Assembly (NCBI GenBank): GCA_021613375.1
Contig: CM038711.1
Location: 18,601,194-18,665,193, forward strand
Length of the DNA stretch: 64,000 bases
Direction of reading: 5' to 3'
Source: Megaleporinus macrocephalus
Lineage: Eukaryota; Chordata; Actinopteri; Characiformes; Anostomidae
Shown here: positions 23,000 through 35,600 of the stretch, piece by piece
Position numbering within the stretch: position 1 is the stretch's first letter
How the letters are laid out: each line of letters starts with the position of its first letter
Position numbers and translations under genes: made by a program
The notes under the pieces: model-generated
The model's database searches: none
Told to the model about the DNA's origin: nothing
What the model saw: only the letters and a program-made list of their open reading frames with translations

Positions 23000-23660
23000 G
23001 AAGACATAATACAGCTAATTATTTCTCTGCAAGCAGGTACTTTTCACAGCCAAACAAAAGCTGGGTAGAAAAAAGAGGTAAAGAGTAGTAAAGGATTGAG
23101 GGATTTTGTTTTTCAAAGCATTCACAGGAGCTTAACGGCAGGCAGAAAGAAAGGGGTGAGGGTGCAGGAAAGGTGCAATTACTTGCTGACAATACAACAT
23201 TTCTGCATGTAGTTCTCATAGTTCTCTAAACCCCAAACAAGGTCACAAATTCCTTGAACTCTGATAATGATGGACCTGTGGCTCTGATGACCTTCTTTGT
23301 TTCTGTTACTTAAGCTCCCTTTCAGACAGACCACCTTGTTGTAGATGGCCATGTGGCTTTGAGTCATTTTAAAGGTGACGGACAGAAGATTTGGTGCAAT
23401 AATTAAGAGGAAAGAAAGTGAGAGCAAAACAGTGGACAGAGAGAAAAACAGAAATGAGTGAAAGAAAAAGAAGGCCCATTGACACGTACATGAAAAGCGG
23501 GAGGGAGGGAGATTGACGGGCAGCGATGGATCACTTGCAGCATGTAGGCACAAGACTGAATGCTGCTGAATAACTGACCTTTAATACGGCTGGGCACCGC
23601 AGAGGACCCTAAACACTGATTAGCTATTTTGCATGTTAATTGTTGCTTTTGCTCTGCTGT
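23000..23660. promoter_or_regulatory. Candidate conserved non-coding block
   Basis: Purine-rich, repeat-free sequence with TAATTA at 23016-23021 and TTTGCATGTTAATTG near 23630 (POU plus homeodomain-like). A 124-codon minus-strand frame in it is Ser/Leu/Phe-rich and looks like the complement of purine-rich DNA rather than a protein. Confidence 0.35.
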
Positions 23661-24261
23661 GCTGTGGAGCGTCAGGCTAGTTTACTAGCTTATGTGTGTT
23701 ATACTGTAACTAGGATGAAATGGTTTTTACTACAATATCACACCTGCGGTTTAAATTGTAACTATTTTCTCTAAATTAAAATCCAGGACTGTTTTTGGGC
23801 CAAGATCACCAGTATATCAGTTTTTTTATGGCTTGAGTGCTGAACATCGTTTACAAGACTGCCAATTAGTTGGCATATATTGTTGTGGACACAGCATGCA
23901 GGAGTCCTCTACAGGCGGTTCACAAGTTCATTGGACTTCATTCCAATTTTAAACCCACTTATGTGACTTTCACAAAAATCTGCCCATGTTTTGTTATTTG
24001 GGGCTTGTTATGAGGTAAAAACAGGTAAATGTGTGAAAAAGGCTGTGATATAAGAACACAATATGACTTCGACAGAATTTTTTAGGATCCATTAACCATT
24101 TATTTATTGTTTTAACAATATTCTTATATTTCAAACCAATGTTGAATGCATAAATTGCACAGCTTGCTAATGACACTAGATTGAGGGGGAAGGAGAAGTG
24201 ATGGAGTGGATGTTGATTGGTGCTGATCGTTTGCAAATGTTGATTCAGATGCATTAGACAG
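23661..24261. other. Intergenic DNA, no gene seen
   Basis: AT-rich sequence with no assignment; it may include the unrecognised interior of the hAT-like element ending at 24374. Confidence 0.4.
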
Positions 24262-24374
24262 TGCAATTTATAAAATGTCCATCATCCATGATGCACAGTG
24301 ACACCTCCATGATGCACATTGTCACGGTTTACATTGCGATATTACAGTTTCACAGTGCATTGCTACACCCCTAG
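24262..24374 (-). mobile_element. hAT-like terminus
   Basis: The + strand ends ...CATTGCTACACCCCTA; on the other strand this reads TAGGGGTGTAGCAATG, a typical hAT-group end. Just inside is a near-duplicate CATGATGCACAGTGACAC / CATGATGCACATTGTCAC. The opposite end was not located. Confidence 0.5.
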
Positions 24375-26287
24375 TCGCCTTATTGGAGCAATAATGTCTT
24401 TATTAATGCCAGAGTGCCGGACGGTAGAAGTGAATTCTGCTCTCTTGCTAGCAGGACATGGCGAGCATGAATTACTACACTCACTGGCAGCATACATGTA
24501 AAATTGGGTTAGTTTAACTGCTGTTTAAGGTCGTCTGAGACCAAAGTGTTCAGCAGGATTTTGTTTTTGATTGGACAGTGAAATTAGCTGTGTTGAATGG
24601 TGGTATGTTGGATCTTGGCTGCAGTACCTTGAGCAGTGCTATCCTGAGGCTGTGACAGCATTGTAAACGGTTAAGCTGACACACTTGCTGCTCACATCTC
24701 TGAAACTGTGTTTTATTTTTTGAATACCATACTCAGGTGACAGGCTATAGTGTCTTCAAAAACTCTGCTGACTGACAAAACTGACACAGCCGCTGAACAA
24801 CAGCAGTGGAAAGACAAAAACAAACCAGTTTGTCGCAAGCGAGACATGAAATCCCTCAGCCAAAGCAGTGCTGAAAGCAGGCTGCATTATTTATGGCAGT
24901 GAGGGGATAAGATCTTGGAGAGGAACCAATAAAAGTCCTAAAGTGGAGAAATGACTCTGGAGCAAATTCTGCTGATCGCAGCTTATTCAGGGACTAACAG
25001 AAGTCTTGATTCCATACATGCTGAAAAGGCGAAGGCCTGACCAGATGGGTCATACGTTTTATGTAGGATTGGCAGCACCTGTTGGGCAAAATCATCACTA
25101 GTTCTTTTCTGAACAAAGAACTAAAAGTGAAATGTGTAAATGCAAACTGACAGTGAGGGAGTGTAATGTCATTCTTCTGCACCGATGATGGACAGTTCCA
25201 GTCCTGGTTGGCCACATCACTGTAGAGCTTGTGCTTTTTCTTTCTCTTGTATGTACAGACAACATATCAGCTAAATATTGCTGTCAACTCATTGATATTC
25301 CTAATCAGCTAATCACTTGAGTTAAATAAGATGTGTTTGAAGCAGACGGATAAAAAGTTTACTGTTACAAATTTTTTTGGCTGATAGAATTTGATATGAC
25401 TAAAAATAAAATTTTATGTGGCTAAAAATCAGTTTTAGTTAAATAGTGCTTTACTGAGTATCATTGTTCAAAATTGTGATTTTTTTATGTGCAACTTTAA
25501 TTTCAGTTTTAATGAACAAAAATCAGCAACAGAATGTAAAGAAATAACAGTTTTGACAGTATGTCAAAAACGTCTATGTATCTTGTGGCAGGAATATCTT
25601 GGATCATTTAGGGACATGTAGGAAGAGTAAACGCAACAATGGCTGAAGCTTTTGGCAAGCGACCATTAATGCCTCGCTGCCTGCTACCGGTGGCAAACAA
25701 AAGAGTAAAGGGATTAGACTTCTAGTCTGGTAGGGAGTAAAGAGGAAGAAGGAGGGACTTTTTTTCCTTGTATATATATATCAGATCAGTTTGCACCACG
25801 GCTTTCTGGCGTTGTTGTTGCCCCCTATTTGTTTGGACTATGAATTTTACAGGTTGTATCGTCTTACAGATTGCTTCTTAAGATAACAACACTAACAACA
25901 CTGACTCATTGCCCATCACAATGACAAAATTCATTTTACAAATGCTCTGCTGTAAACTTTAGCACTGCATCATAATGAAAATAGCTGTAGAGTGTAACTG
26001 TAAAATGTCAGCAATATCAGATATGGCTTGTAGTACAGCCTTGAAATGCCACTTAGCTTATTAAGCAGTCAAGGTCACCGTGAACTGAGTCTGTGTGGTC
26101 TTATTAGCACTTGTCTGCAACTACTACATCCCCTTTGAGGGTCTGGAGGTCTGTGGCGTGGCTTACTTCTGTATGTGATGGACCTTGCATTGTATATGGT
26201 TTCTTAGACTGCAGCTGGTTTGTAAAGTGTGGCGCAAGTGCATTCATGTGGATGAAAGTGATTTCTGAATTAATTAATTGTGAATAC
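24375..26287. other. Intergenic DNA with possible conserved patches
   Basis: No genes. Sequences 24820-25010 and 25580-25760 are more complex and GC-rich than their surroundings and could be regulatory; the rest is AT-rich. Confidence 0.4.
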
Positions 26288-26314
26288 ATACACACAGACA
26301 CACAGACACACACA

Positions 26315-26372
<58 letters not shown>

Positions 26373-26375
26373 ATA

Positions 26376-26406
<31 letters not shown>
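26288..26406. repeat. Microsatellite (CA)n-(TA)n-(GA)n
   Basis: CACAGACACACACAC leads into about 25 TA units, then GTAATA and an interrupted (GA)n tract. The Ile-Tyr repeat open frame over it is spurious. Confidence 0.95.
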
Positions 26407-26725
26407 CTATATGTAGTGATTTCAGCATTTAAATTCTGGCTCTAGGTTCCTGTATACATCCTCAGTAATTGATATAAAACTACATAGCAAGCAGTGACTA
26501 TTAGCTGTAATGAGGTTCCTCTGGGCGTGCTACAATCTAGATGTTCAGACACCTGCAAATAGTTTTGGACTTTGTGTATGGATCTTGCATTTGGTTTGTA
26601 AAGCCATCAGATACATCTGAAATATAAATTGCACTCTGAAATTGTGTGCTGTCATGTTTTGTTGACAAAAACTGAATCTCTACCTTGATTCATTTACAAT
26701 GATGTTGGTTTATGTAAGAAATAAT

Positions 26726-27385
26726 GAGAGGTGTCAAGAATTCATATTCATTACTCAGGTAGAAGTATAGATACTAGTGTTTAAAAATACTTCTGTAGAA
26801 GTTGAAGTATCAACTTAAGCTCAAGTAAAAGTGTGAAAAGTACTGCTTTCAAAACTACTTAAAGTATAAAAGTAAAATAATGTTGGGAAAAAAGGTGTTA
26901 AAGACAAAAGCTTAGGCTGCACCACAGGGGCCTACAGTGCACTAGCCTACCTCCCCAAAAACATTCCTCTATTCTTTTAAAAGCCATAATTACTATACAT
27001 AATGACTTAAGTACAATGTAAATATATTAAAGAACCATATATGTTTATTACTGAGCATTAACATGTGTTTCATGGAGGGGGAGATGTGATCACTAGTTGC
27101 CTTTAAGTATTGTAATGGTGCAAAAAGTAAAACTTCAAAGGCATATTATCAATAACCTTTACTGGAATGTAAATGTACATGAATGAAAACAAGCTAAAAT
27201 GAAACAGGAGTAACAAGGCTATTTTCAATATAAGGAGTAGAAAGGTACAGATAATAGTGTGAAAATGTAAGGAGTAGAAGTAAAAAGTCATCTGAAAAAA
27301 AATTACTCCAGTAAAGTATAAATAACCAAAATTTCTACTTAAGTAAGGCAATAAAGTATTTGTACTTTGTTATATGACACCTCTG
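26726..27385. mobile_element. Non-autonomous hAT element, 660 bp
   Basis: The left end GAGAGGTGTCA and the complement of the right end, CAGAGGTGTCA, are matching hAT-type termini. The flanks GAAATAAT (26718-26725) and AAAATAAT (27386-27393) form an 8-bp target duplication with one mismatch, the length expected for hAT. The interior consists of AAGTA/TACTT-rich subterminal sequence (AGTAGAAGT, ACTTAAGTA), with no transposase frame. This is a well-preserved MITE-like copy. Confidence 0.85.
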
Positions 27386-27439
27386 AAAATAATTCACCTT
27401 TTTTGGATAAACCTCCCTTAATAGTCAGTGACCAGACTG

Positions 27440-28352
27440 TGAATCTAAAGCAACAGAAATTTAAAGACCATTAAAATTTTTATGTTAGACATGCCCAAGA
27501 TGTGCAAAGGCTATCACTCTGAAGGAGCCTCACAGTGGCTGAGACTGGAGTGGAGGCGATATCAAGAGCTCTCTGCACAACTGACCTCTTTGAATGTATG
27601 GCTAGAAAGAAGACTGACTGTGAACGCACATCTGGAGTTTACCAAAAAGGATCAGAGTGATAAGGTTCTCTGGTGAGGTGAGATAAAAACAGTGTTGTGG
27701 CCGGAATTCAACACAAACCTACCACAAAAAACACATTCCTCAATGGACACCATCCTAACAGTGAAGGGCTGTGGTGGAAGCACGATGTTGTGGGAATGTT
27801 TTTTCTTAGTGTCTTGTTAAAAAAGGACAATATGGATGTTGTAACATACAGGAATGTATTGCAAGACAACCTGCTTCAGTCTGCTATAAAGATTAAAGTT
27901 TTAGAGAAGTTCAAAAGCAACAGGGTAGATGGTGAACAACAAAAAGGTGAAAGCTCTACAATAGCCAAGTCTAGATCTGATTCTAATTAAGAATTTCTGG
28001 CACTATTTGAAAATTGCAGCCATTCAGCCAACCTGAACCACCTGGAGAAAGTCTGCCAGGAGGAGTGGGTGAAAATAATTCCCAAACAGTGTGTAGAAAC
28101 TTACCCTAGCAGACTTAAAGCTGTTATTGCAGCAACAGGTGAGTCTACCAAGTACTGGTCTGAATGGGCTATATGCTTCTGCTAGCAGCATTTTTCAGTT
28201 TTGAATCTAATTCTAAAACATCTGCTGAAAATATGACTTTTGATTTTGGTTTATTGGTTTGCGGTCATAACACAGAAGTGACCAATCTGTTTAAGTGCTA
28301 TTTGTAATCCAGACTGGAGTTTTAAGGGGGTTGAATACTTCTGCAAGGTATT
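27440..28352 (+). pseudogene. Tc1-like transposon relic with inactivated transposase
   Basis: CATCTGGAGTTTACCAAAAA begins recognisable transposase sequence. VLW is followed by a stop and Gly (LW*GEIK) where the family has LWSDETK, so the first catalytic Asp is lost. A GGSTMLWECF-type segment follows. The middle, with the second Asp motif, is replaced by unrelated or deleted sequence. ANLNHLEKVCQEEWVKI then corresponds to the NPIE region and keeps the Glu, ending with RLKAVIAATG. The right terminus GGGGGTTGAATACTTCTGCA is a Tc1-type end at about 28325-28350. The left end is indistinct. Not functional. Confidence 0.75.
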
Positions 28353-28379
28353 ATATCACTCAGGCCCTAATCTGAGCAT

Positions 28380-28970
28380 GAGCTAACTGTGGTATCCCTT
28401 TAGGACTGGAATTACTCGTCTCTCTGTCTGTAGGGTCAGAACTGACCTTTAACTTCAGCTCTAGAGAAATGCCAAAATGAATATTTTACAGAGGCAGTAA
28501 CTGGTCTGCAGCGTTCCACAAGTCGACTCACAGGGCAAAAAGTTTTTCTGCGAGTCCAAGAGGGGGCAGTTCATGGTCTGCTGCCATCATTTCACACCAC
28601 CTCTCCAGGTTCCAGACTTGAGCTGTTGTCCCTTAGGCAGCCGCCACACCAACACCCTCATGATTTGTCCCGGGAAGCAAGTGTAGACAGCGAGGCGACA
28701 GATTTGTTTACACGTCTCGCATGGCAGGGGATGGAGGGGTGGTGAAGACGTCCTGTCAACTTCTTCGCACTCATCTCAGATATGTGCAGCTCCCGACGGC
28801 TCACTCCACCACTCTTCCAACACAGCATCTCAATCCCTCAGTGCTGCGAGCCCAGTGGGAGGGAGCGCGCAAGTGATGGAGGAGACAGAGGAGGCGGTCT
28901 GATCGACTGACAAAGAACATTACCGCTGCTGTCAGACTCTAATCTGGCAATGCTAGGTTTTCACATACCT
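28380..28970. promoter_or_regulatory. Candidate conserved non-coding block
   Basis: The GC-richest extended stretch of its neighbourhood, free of repeats, with TGTTTAC (28705-28711, FOX type) and several CpG-containing words (GTCGACTC, GCCGCCAC, CCCGACGG, GGAGCGCGC). It abuts the Tc1 relic directly. No coherent reading frame. Confidence 0.45.
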
Positions 28971-30379
28971 TTGTAAAAGGATTATGCTGAGCATGTAATT
29001 GCCTGGGGTAATTGTGACTAGGTGGGGAAAAAGCTACTGTGCAGGGTAATTTCACTGCCTTGAGGTTTCTATACCAGGTGATTTTCAGGTGATTACGAGG
29101 TTCTGATCTCATTTACCTGTATGCTTCTGAAAAGGTGCATTATAACAGCTGGAGAGCTTTTCCTGATTTACTGAACTTGTATGATTTGGACAGTTTTTAT
29201 ATGAGGCTTATGGGTCAGTCACTGGTCATGGTCGATCAGTCTCATACATCTGGTTCTGTGCAATATACAGTAATGTGCCTTATAGTGGTTCACATTGTTC
29301 AACAGCAGCGTGGACACAGTCACATACACAAATGTCAAGTTTTTCACAGTAAGTAAAAAAGACATTTCCTTGAACAATTCTGAAAACATTTTAAATGATA
29401 AATTTAACAAGACACTTAAAGAACCTTGCTGAATATGTACAATTTGAAGAAGCAATGGCAAAGAAGCTACAAGTAAATGTAGACAAACCACAGAGCCAGC
29501 TGCAAGCCAGCAGGCCAAAGGAAATCATGCAATCCAAAGCACTATGGTCAGGGATAGAGGTTTTAGAAATTTAATATAATACCAGTCATATGCCATACCA
29601 TGTAGATCAAATATTTTGGATGACACACTTAGCTGCTACAAACCAATTCCAAAACAGCAACTAGTTGTACAACTGACATCAAATGTAAGCTTAATGATAG
29701 TGTTAAATCAGACTGCTCAGTGGGTGGATGATGACCTCTAGATAAACTGTGAGAACCTAAAGAAATTAGAATCCACCAATAAAATTGCAATTGGTGCATA
29801 TTTGTAATGCTATTTTGTTTTGTTTTCTGAATTCATTTCTGTTTTAGGGAGAAAAAAGGCATCAAAATTACCATCCATTGTAGCAGAGCTTATGCTACAG
29901 AAGCAGCTGATTGGTTGAAGAGAAACTGGAATTTGCTGCAGTCTTCCTCCAAAATCCAAATGTTTAAACGGCAAATCTGTTGGAGTGTTTGGGTGGTGTT
30001 CAGGGAGGTGAGATATTCGGAGGTGAAGTGTTAGAATGGTGTGACTTCATAGTGAGCGTTGCTCACTCTCCCTTTCTCACTCCCTCCCTCCCTCTCTCTC
30101 TGACTCACATACTCTTAAATGCACACCACGAAGGAAAGGACATCATTTCCAGCACGCTAAAACACAGTGATAGCATGGCTCACTAAACCTTAACACTCAG
30201 TGCCAACTCTCCCTCCCCTCCCTCCTACTGTCTTGTTCTCTCAAACCCACAATGGCCCTCCTGTACTGGTCCTATCGCTACACATCAACACTCTCGCCAA
30301 CTTGCAGCAGGAACACCAGTTAAAAAAAGAGAAAAAAAAATCTATACACAAAGTTTCTAGTGCCCGTGAAAAAAAGGGC
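28971..30379. other. Intergenic DNA, no gene seen
   Basis: Frames of up to 99 codons on the minus strand around 29.2-29.5 kb have no recognisable features. A CT-rich tract lies near 30070-30110. Confidence 0.45.
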
Positions 30380-30970
30380 CTGCTTTCCAGCCTGTTTCTC
30401 AAGGGCAATTAAAAAGATCAATTCCAGCTCCACCACAGGGCAAGTCCTTCTCATTAAATTAAAACTAATGCCAACATCATGCTGTACAACACCATTTATT
30501 TAGTGTGCCATTGATTTTAGCAGGGCAGTTAAGGATTCATTAGGCTTGTGTTCTGTGGATATCTTCCTCCGCCGAGGCCCTCGCTGCCACCTGGCTCTGA
30601 GAACAGTCACTGGCACTCACACAACTGAAACTTAATGCTGGCAAGCTGCAGTGTGATTACGTTGTGAGCAATGCACCTCTCTTTTTCTCTCTCCTGTAAG
30701 CCTCTACACCTCCTTGAACAGCTCAGTCTGGCTAAATACAAAAGAGTGCTGAAGCTTAAAAAGAACAAAAGCACAGGTGCTCTGCTTTTGTCATGCCTTC
30801 TTTTAATTAATGATCGTGAGCTATACTCTGCTTTACTTAGTTACTGGTATACTCAGCTATTATGGTGTCACAATATGCATGCTAATTTTTCTCCAATACT
30901 GGCTGTAAATGAAATACAGTCCACCCTCTGCTTGGCTGTGAAGTCCACCTTTGTTCGGTTGTAGATTCTG
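30380..30970. promoter_or_regulatory. Candidate conserved non-coding block
   Basis: Contains TTAATTAATGATC (from about 30803) and ATTTATTTAGTGTGCC, with a GC-rich centre around 30570 (CGCCGAGGCCCTCGCTGCC). Complex, repeat-free and non-coding in appearance. Confidence 0.4.
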
Positions 30971-31384
30971 CAGTTTGCTGGGAGATTTTGCGCATTGCTA
31001 GCCTTGATAAGAGCCACAATGTATACAGAAACACAGGCTTGTTGTAAATTAGCTCAGCTCATATAATAAGATATAACTGAGAAGTAACCATTTGTTCATT
31101 GTTATTTATTTTATGTCTCAAAATCAAAATTGCTTTATTTTCTCATGTGTTACATAAACAAGGAATTGGTCTTGGTAAGAGCACTCATAAATGACATGTA
31201 ACGTATTAAGAAAATGGTTATGCCAGTTATCTTTTCAATAAACAGGCTTTTAGAGACAATAGTGGAAATGACCAAATATTTTAGAAACATTAATAAAATA
31301 AAAAATTAACATTAATTAATAAATTACACAAAGAAATGTTTAAATTATGTTGCCGTTTCTTTTATAATTCGGGTTTAGAAATGT
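30971..31384. other. Intergenic DNA, no gene seen
   Basis: AT-rich spacer between a regulatory-looking block and a transposon remnant. Confidence 0.5.
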
Positions 31385-31530
31385 CTCCAATGATCATTGA
31401 AGAACAAGGTAAAAAGCACTCGCAAAATATGCAGTAAATCAGATGGGCTACGATCTGCAATTTAAAATGGACAATGATTGTAGAAACTAAGAGGTGTACT
31501 TTATGAAGTGACCGGTAGGTGTATTTTCTG
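31385..31530 (+). mobile_element. Copy of a TACACTCACCGGCC-type non-autonomous transposon
   Basis: TCATTGAAGAACAAGGTAAA, GATGGGCTACGATCTGCAAT and AAAATGGACAATGATTGTAG follow in order, ending in a decayed right terminus (GAAGTGACCGGTAGGTGTA). This is the same order as in the copy at 40110-40252 and, inverted, at 38855-38990. The termini match the Tc1/mariner relic at 3818. Confidence 0.6.
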
Positions 31531-31979
31531 CATAAGCTTTTTAAATGTTTTATTTGTTTTTATTTCGGTTTAATAAAAAATATTCTAGGTTTTATGTGTA
31601 CATTCAGTTCAAAGCTGTTTTTGCTCTCCATATACTGGCTAGTGCTTTTGAGTTCTGCCAAAAACTACCTAAGACTGTCACTTACAACACAGTCTACTAA
31701 AATATTTGGCATAGTGTTATGACCATGGTGTAGTGTCATTAGTTTGTATTTAATAAACATTATTAAGGTATAGGGTCAGTCAAAGCAATATGATTTTAGT
31801 CTAAGATATATATCCTACATATATCATCAGCTATGAGCTTATTATTGTAATTTTTATAATTTGAAATTGAAAATATTTTTGTAGTGACAATTCTATACTA
31901 TATACCGTTTTCTACTAAGATATTGTAATAGTACAATTAGGGAATAAAATCATAAAAAAATCCTTTATATAGTCTCTCA
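31531..31979. other. Intergenic DNA, no gene seen
   Basis: AT-rich, with TATATATCCTACATATATC near 31805 and no recognisable element. Confidence 0.5.
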
Positions 31980-32680
31980 TGCATAATAATCCTATGAAAG
32001 AGGCTTTTCTCTGTGGCAGGTAGTGCAGTTTGCCTTTCTCACACTGAAGAGAATACAATGCAAGTGATTATTGTACTTCAAATAAACCGTAGCTGAATAA
32101 TAGATTAATAATGAGAAGCTCCCATGGTGCTCTGCAGGATGAGGTACCATGAAATCCTGCTTGTCTCGAGAGGACTGGCACCCTGCTGAAAAAATGAAGT
32201 CTGTCATGTAGAGGGCTTATGCCCACCTTCTCAGACGGCTAATTAACAATGACTGCCATTGATAGCCTCAGAGCGCCATGATTCAGTTCCAGAAAGCATC
32301 TTCAGACCTGCACAGCGCGCACATAGATAACACGGGGTATGCAAATACAGGCAGAGTAATGGCTGGGATAAATGGCGGCGTGCTGCGTATGTGATGTAGC
32401 TTTGGGTCAAAATGGAGACTACGTCTCCCACCGTAATTCTAACAGATGATAATGAAACCGGGACGTGGCGGCGCGATTCAGCTAAATGGCTTTACTGCTG
32501 CACCCTTTCAATATCACAGTTGCGAATATTGCTAATGCACATTCATCAGAGCATGCAATTTGCATCTTGACTTCAAAAACAGCGCATCAACACGTTCTAG
32601 AGTGTAGCAGGAAAATGGAACCATTAGCAGCTCTCCCTAGTGAGAAAATAACCATTCAAACAGCGTTCTAAAGGCGATAA
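31980..32680. promoter_or_regulatory. Candidate conserved block with a perfect POU octamer
   Basis: ATGCAAAT (32339-32346) is an exact octamer, and TAATTA (32240-32245) a homeodomain core. GCAATTTGCATCTTG near 32560 adds another TTTGCAT. The block is complex, repeat-free and GC-enriched between AT-rich flanks. No exon-like frame. Confidence 0.45.
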
Positions 32681-35600
32681 TGAACTTTTTTAGCTTGACA
32701 CTCCATTTAAAAGAAAGAACACATCTTGAATGTTCACCTGCTGCTGAACAGCTCTGTTTGGAAAAAGACAATTTAGACTAGTAGGACTACAGAAGCCTCA
32801 GCAGGGTTTCAGATCCCCTCGGGACACACTGTGCCTTTGAACCAGGAAAATTAGATCAGCGATTAAATTGGGAGGCAAAAACATCAACTGCTAAATTGAG
32901 TTGGGGTTGATGTGTTCTGCTGAAAGCCACATTTTGGATCAAATTCATTTAGCACAGACTTTAGTGTCTAAATGAATTCAGATTTTCGCTCTTTGTCTGT
33001 GGCGTGGGCCAGACGGGATCTCGTACGAGAATGCACGTTTGGGGACAACCTACTAACTTTAGCTAAACGGCATGAACATCTCGAGAAAACAAAAGGACAC
33101 ACCCTCTTAACCCCACCCCTAAATTCCTCAAGTGCCTGCTGTTTTAACATTTGATGTAATGGAAATAGTCAAACCATGGCATGAGATTTGCGAAACATCA
33201 ACTTGTAAACATGTAAACCTGTAAATGTTCAAATTTAATGATGAACAAACATCTAAACAACTGAGCTATATCAACATTTATGTTAGCAAGCAAATGTACT
33301 GATGAAGTGTATTGATGTGTGTTTAGTGCCTCAAATTGTGAAATCTTTAAGCTACTCTACTAACACTACTACAAAACACCACTACTTTAATGTGCCATTG
33401 ACATGAGAGAAAGAGAGACATGAGAGATAGAGTAATAGAGATATTTCTCTGTAATATTCACTGATTTTAACATTATACACAAAATAGAATATTGTTTAGT
33501 AAAAGAAAACTACTGCTTTTTACTTCTTCCAAATTTTTAAGCAGGTGTACTTGTCTGTACACAGCACATGCATTGTTATGTTTAATGTGTGATTACTTCT
33601 GTTCCAGGAGCACAATTAAAAACACTAAAGTGAAGCTAACTAGCGCGTAACATTACTTTACACCCATTCTTTAGAATAAAGATGTCAGAAACGGCAGTTC
33701 ATTTTCATTTAGATGCACAAAAACGATTCAGTGAAACAACTGAAAATGCTGTGTTTGAAGCTGTAACTCGAGAGAAGTTGTCTTGTTTACCAACAAGATG
33801 TGGTCAGAGCTTAGTGTAATATTCCTGGTCATCTGTTTACAACTTTAAAACCCAAACCCATGATGCGTAGGTTATGTGCTAATTGTTCTCTATAATTTAA
33901 TTCTGTAAATGCAAAGCTGCGTTTGCAGGGTACAACACGGAAATGGACAAGAAAGTAGCTCCAGACTTTTTTTGTCAGTGACTTCTTGTAATAGCTGTGG
34001 ACAAAGTTTCTGCCATTTCTTAATGATGAGTACATGTACTTCTGTATATTAATAATACTTTTTGGTGCAGATAATATTTTTAATGTTAATGTTGTTTGGC
34101 ACAGATAACAGAAGCAGATAACGCTTGCTTGTTATTGGGTGTGACGGTATTGATAGTTTACAAATCAAACAGCTTGTCTTTTCTCTTACATAGCTGCTAA
34201 ATTATTCTACATCACTTATACTGTGGCTGTACATACAGTTTCTGGCATCCCATGGTCAACTTTTATTATTTACCCTGTGATTTCTTCTAAAAGGAATGTT
34301 TGATATACAAAATGCTTATTTTTATGTTGCTGGACACATATTTGTTTAATTGCTACATGCTTAACTGGAGTTATTTTGTGGGTCTTTTTGTCTGTCGGAT
34401 AATGTTGATGAATGCCCTCTACTTGGAGCCCCCTCTTCACAAAGGCATTGCACTGCAGCAGTGCAACACAGAAGCAACGTTTTTGAAGACACTCAAAGCC
34501 TATATTCAAAATTAAACACAGCACAAACGTCCACCAGAAAAAAGTTAATTTTTATTGACTTTGACCACCATATTGTAATGAGAAATTTTAATAGCAATAT
34601 TGAATATGCCTGATAACTAGACAGGTCAGATAGATAGCTAGTTAACCAATAGACAGTTTGGAAGTTATGAACTTGAACCTACTGGATTGTGAGTCTACAT
34701 TGTCTTATCGGCTCCTGTCAGTGATTCATCATAGATATTCTATCTTCTATGAGAGTCTTCCAGGAACAATTCCTTTGTGTTGTAAGAGTATTTCTGTAGG
34801 TACATGTGTTTTCTGTATTTGCAGCGCGTTGTATGTGAAATGTAGTTCAGACGTAGTTTTTAATTGCCCTGTGCTTTGTGTCTCATTTGCCATCATGGTT
34901 CTCAGTCCATACGTTAACGCTCCTGGTGACATTCAGGTCAAAAATTCCAATGTACATTATGGTGAATGGCTGTTTGTGTGTTCTGTGCTGGTGGATTGTC
35001 TTGCTCTCCTTAGGATGTGCTGCTGCTGTGCACTTCTAATGCCTTACTAACATATTAAATATTTAAACCATAAAATTTATTAAATTGTATTTAGTATTGT
35101 TGCTGTCTTATTTAAAAGGGTCAATTTAAGGCATATAAAGGATGAATATAAAGATTTTAATAGCTGGATTATGAATTTGACTTAAATCTTATCAAAGCTA
35201 CTTTACAAAGAATCGTTTTGTGAACAAATATTACTGAAATAATAAAAAGCTTTGGAAATGTCTTCTTGTCTCACGACAAACATAGAGTTTCTTGAAAGCA
35301 CTGACGCCGGCACTGTAGAAGAAATAGTAATGTCCCTTCTTTGCCAAAATTGTTTTTTTTGGGGTTTTTTTGCATTTCAAAATGTGGACCCCAAAGAGTA
35401 AGCAGGTAACTGGAAGATGATGATGTGGTGTAGTCCTAGAAGCCCCCAAATCCCTCAGTAATTTCAGGCCATTTATATAAAGCATGCTGTATGCTGTTGT
35501 TAAGCACTTCTATTACAGGCTCTTTATCCTGTGCATCCATGGCAGTACAGCATGTCTGCCGTTTGGCTCCATTCATTACCTGCCTCCCAGGGCAGTCTCC

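Noticed and set aside
23179..23553. 124-codon Ser/Leu/Phe-rich minus-strand frame
   Set aside because: Reflects purine-rich + strand sequence; no signal peptide or domain pattern is convincing.
26288..26406. Ile-Tyr repeat protein (also at 49371-49617)
   Set aside because: Translation of (TA)n microsatellites.
34658..35050. 130-codon Cys-rich open frame
   Set aside because: Looks like a receptor fragment at first glance, but has no matching motif, splice signals or codon pattern; chance in AT-rich DNA.
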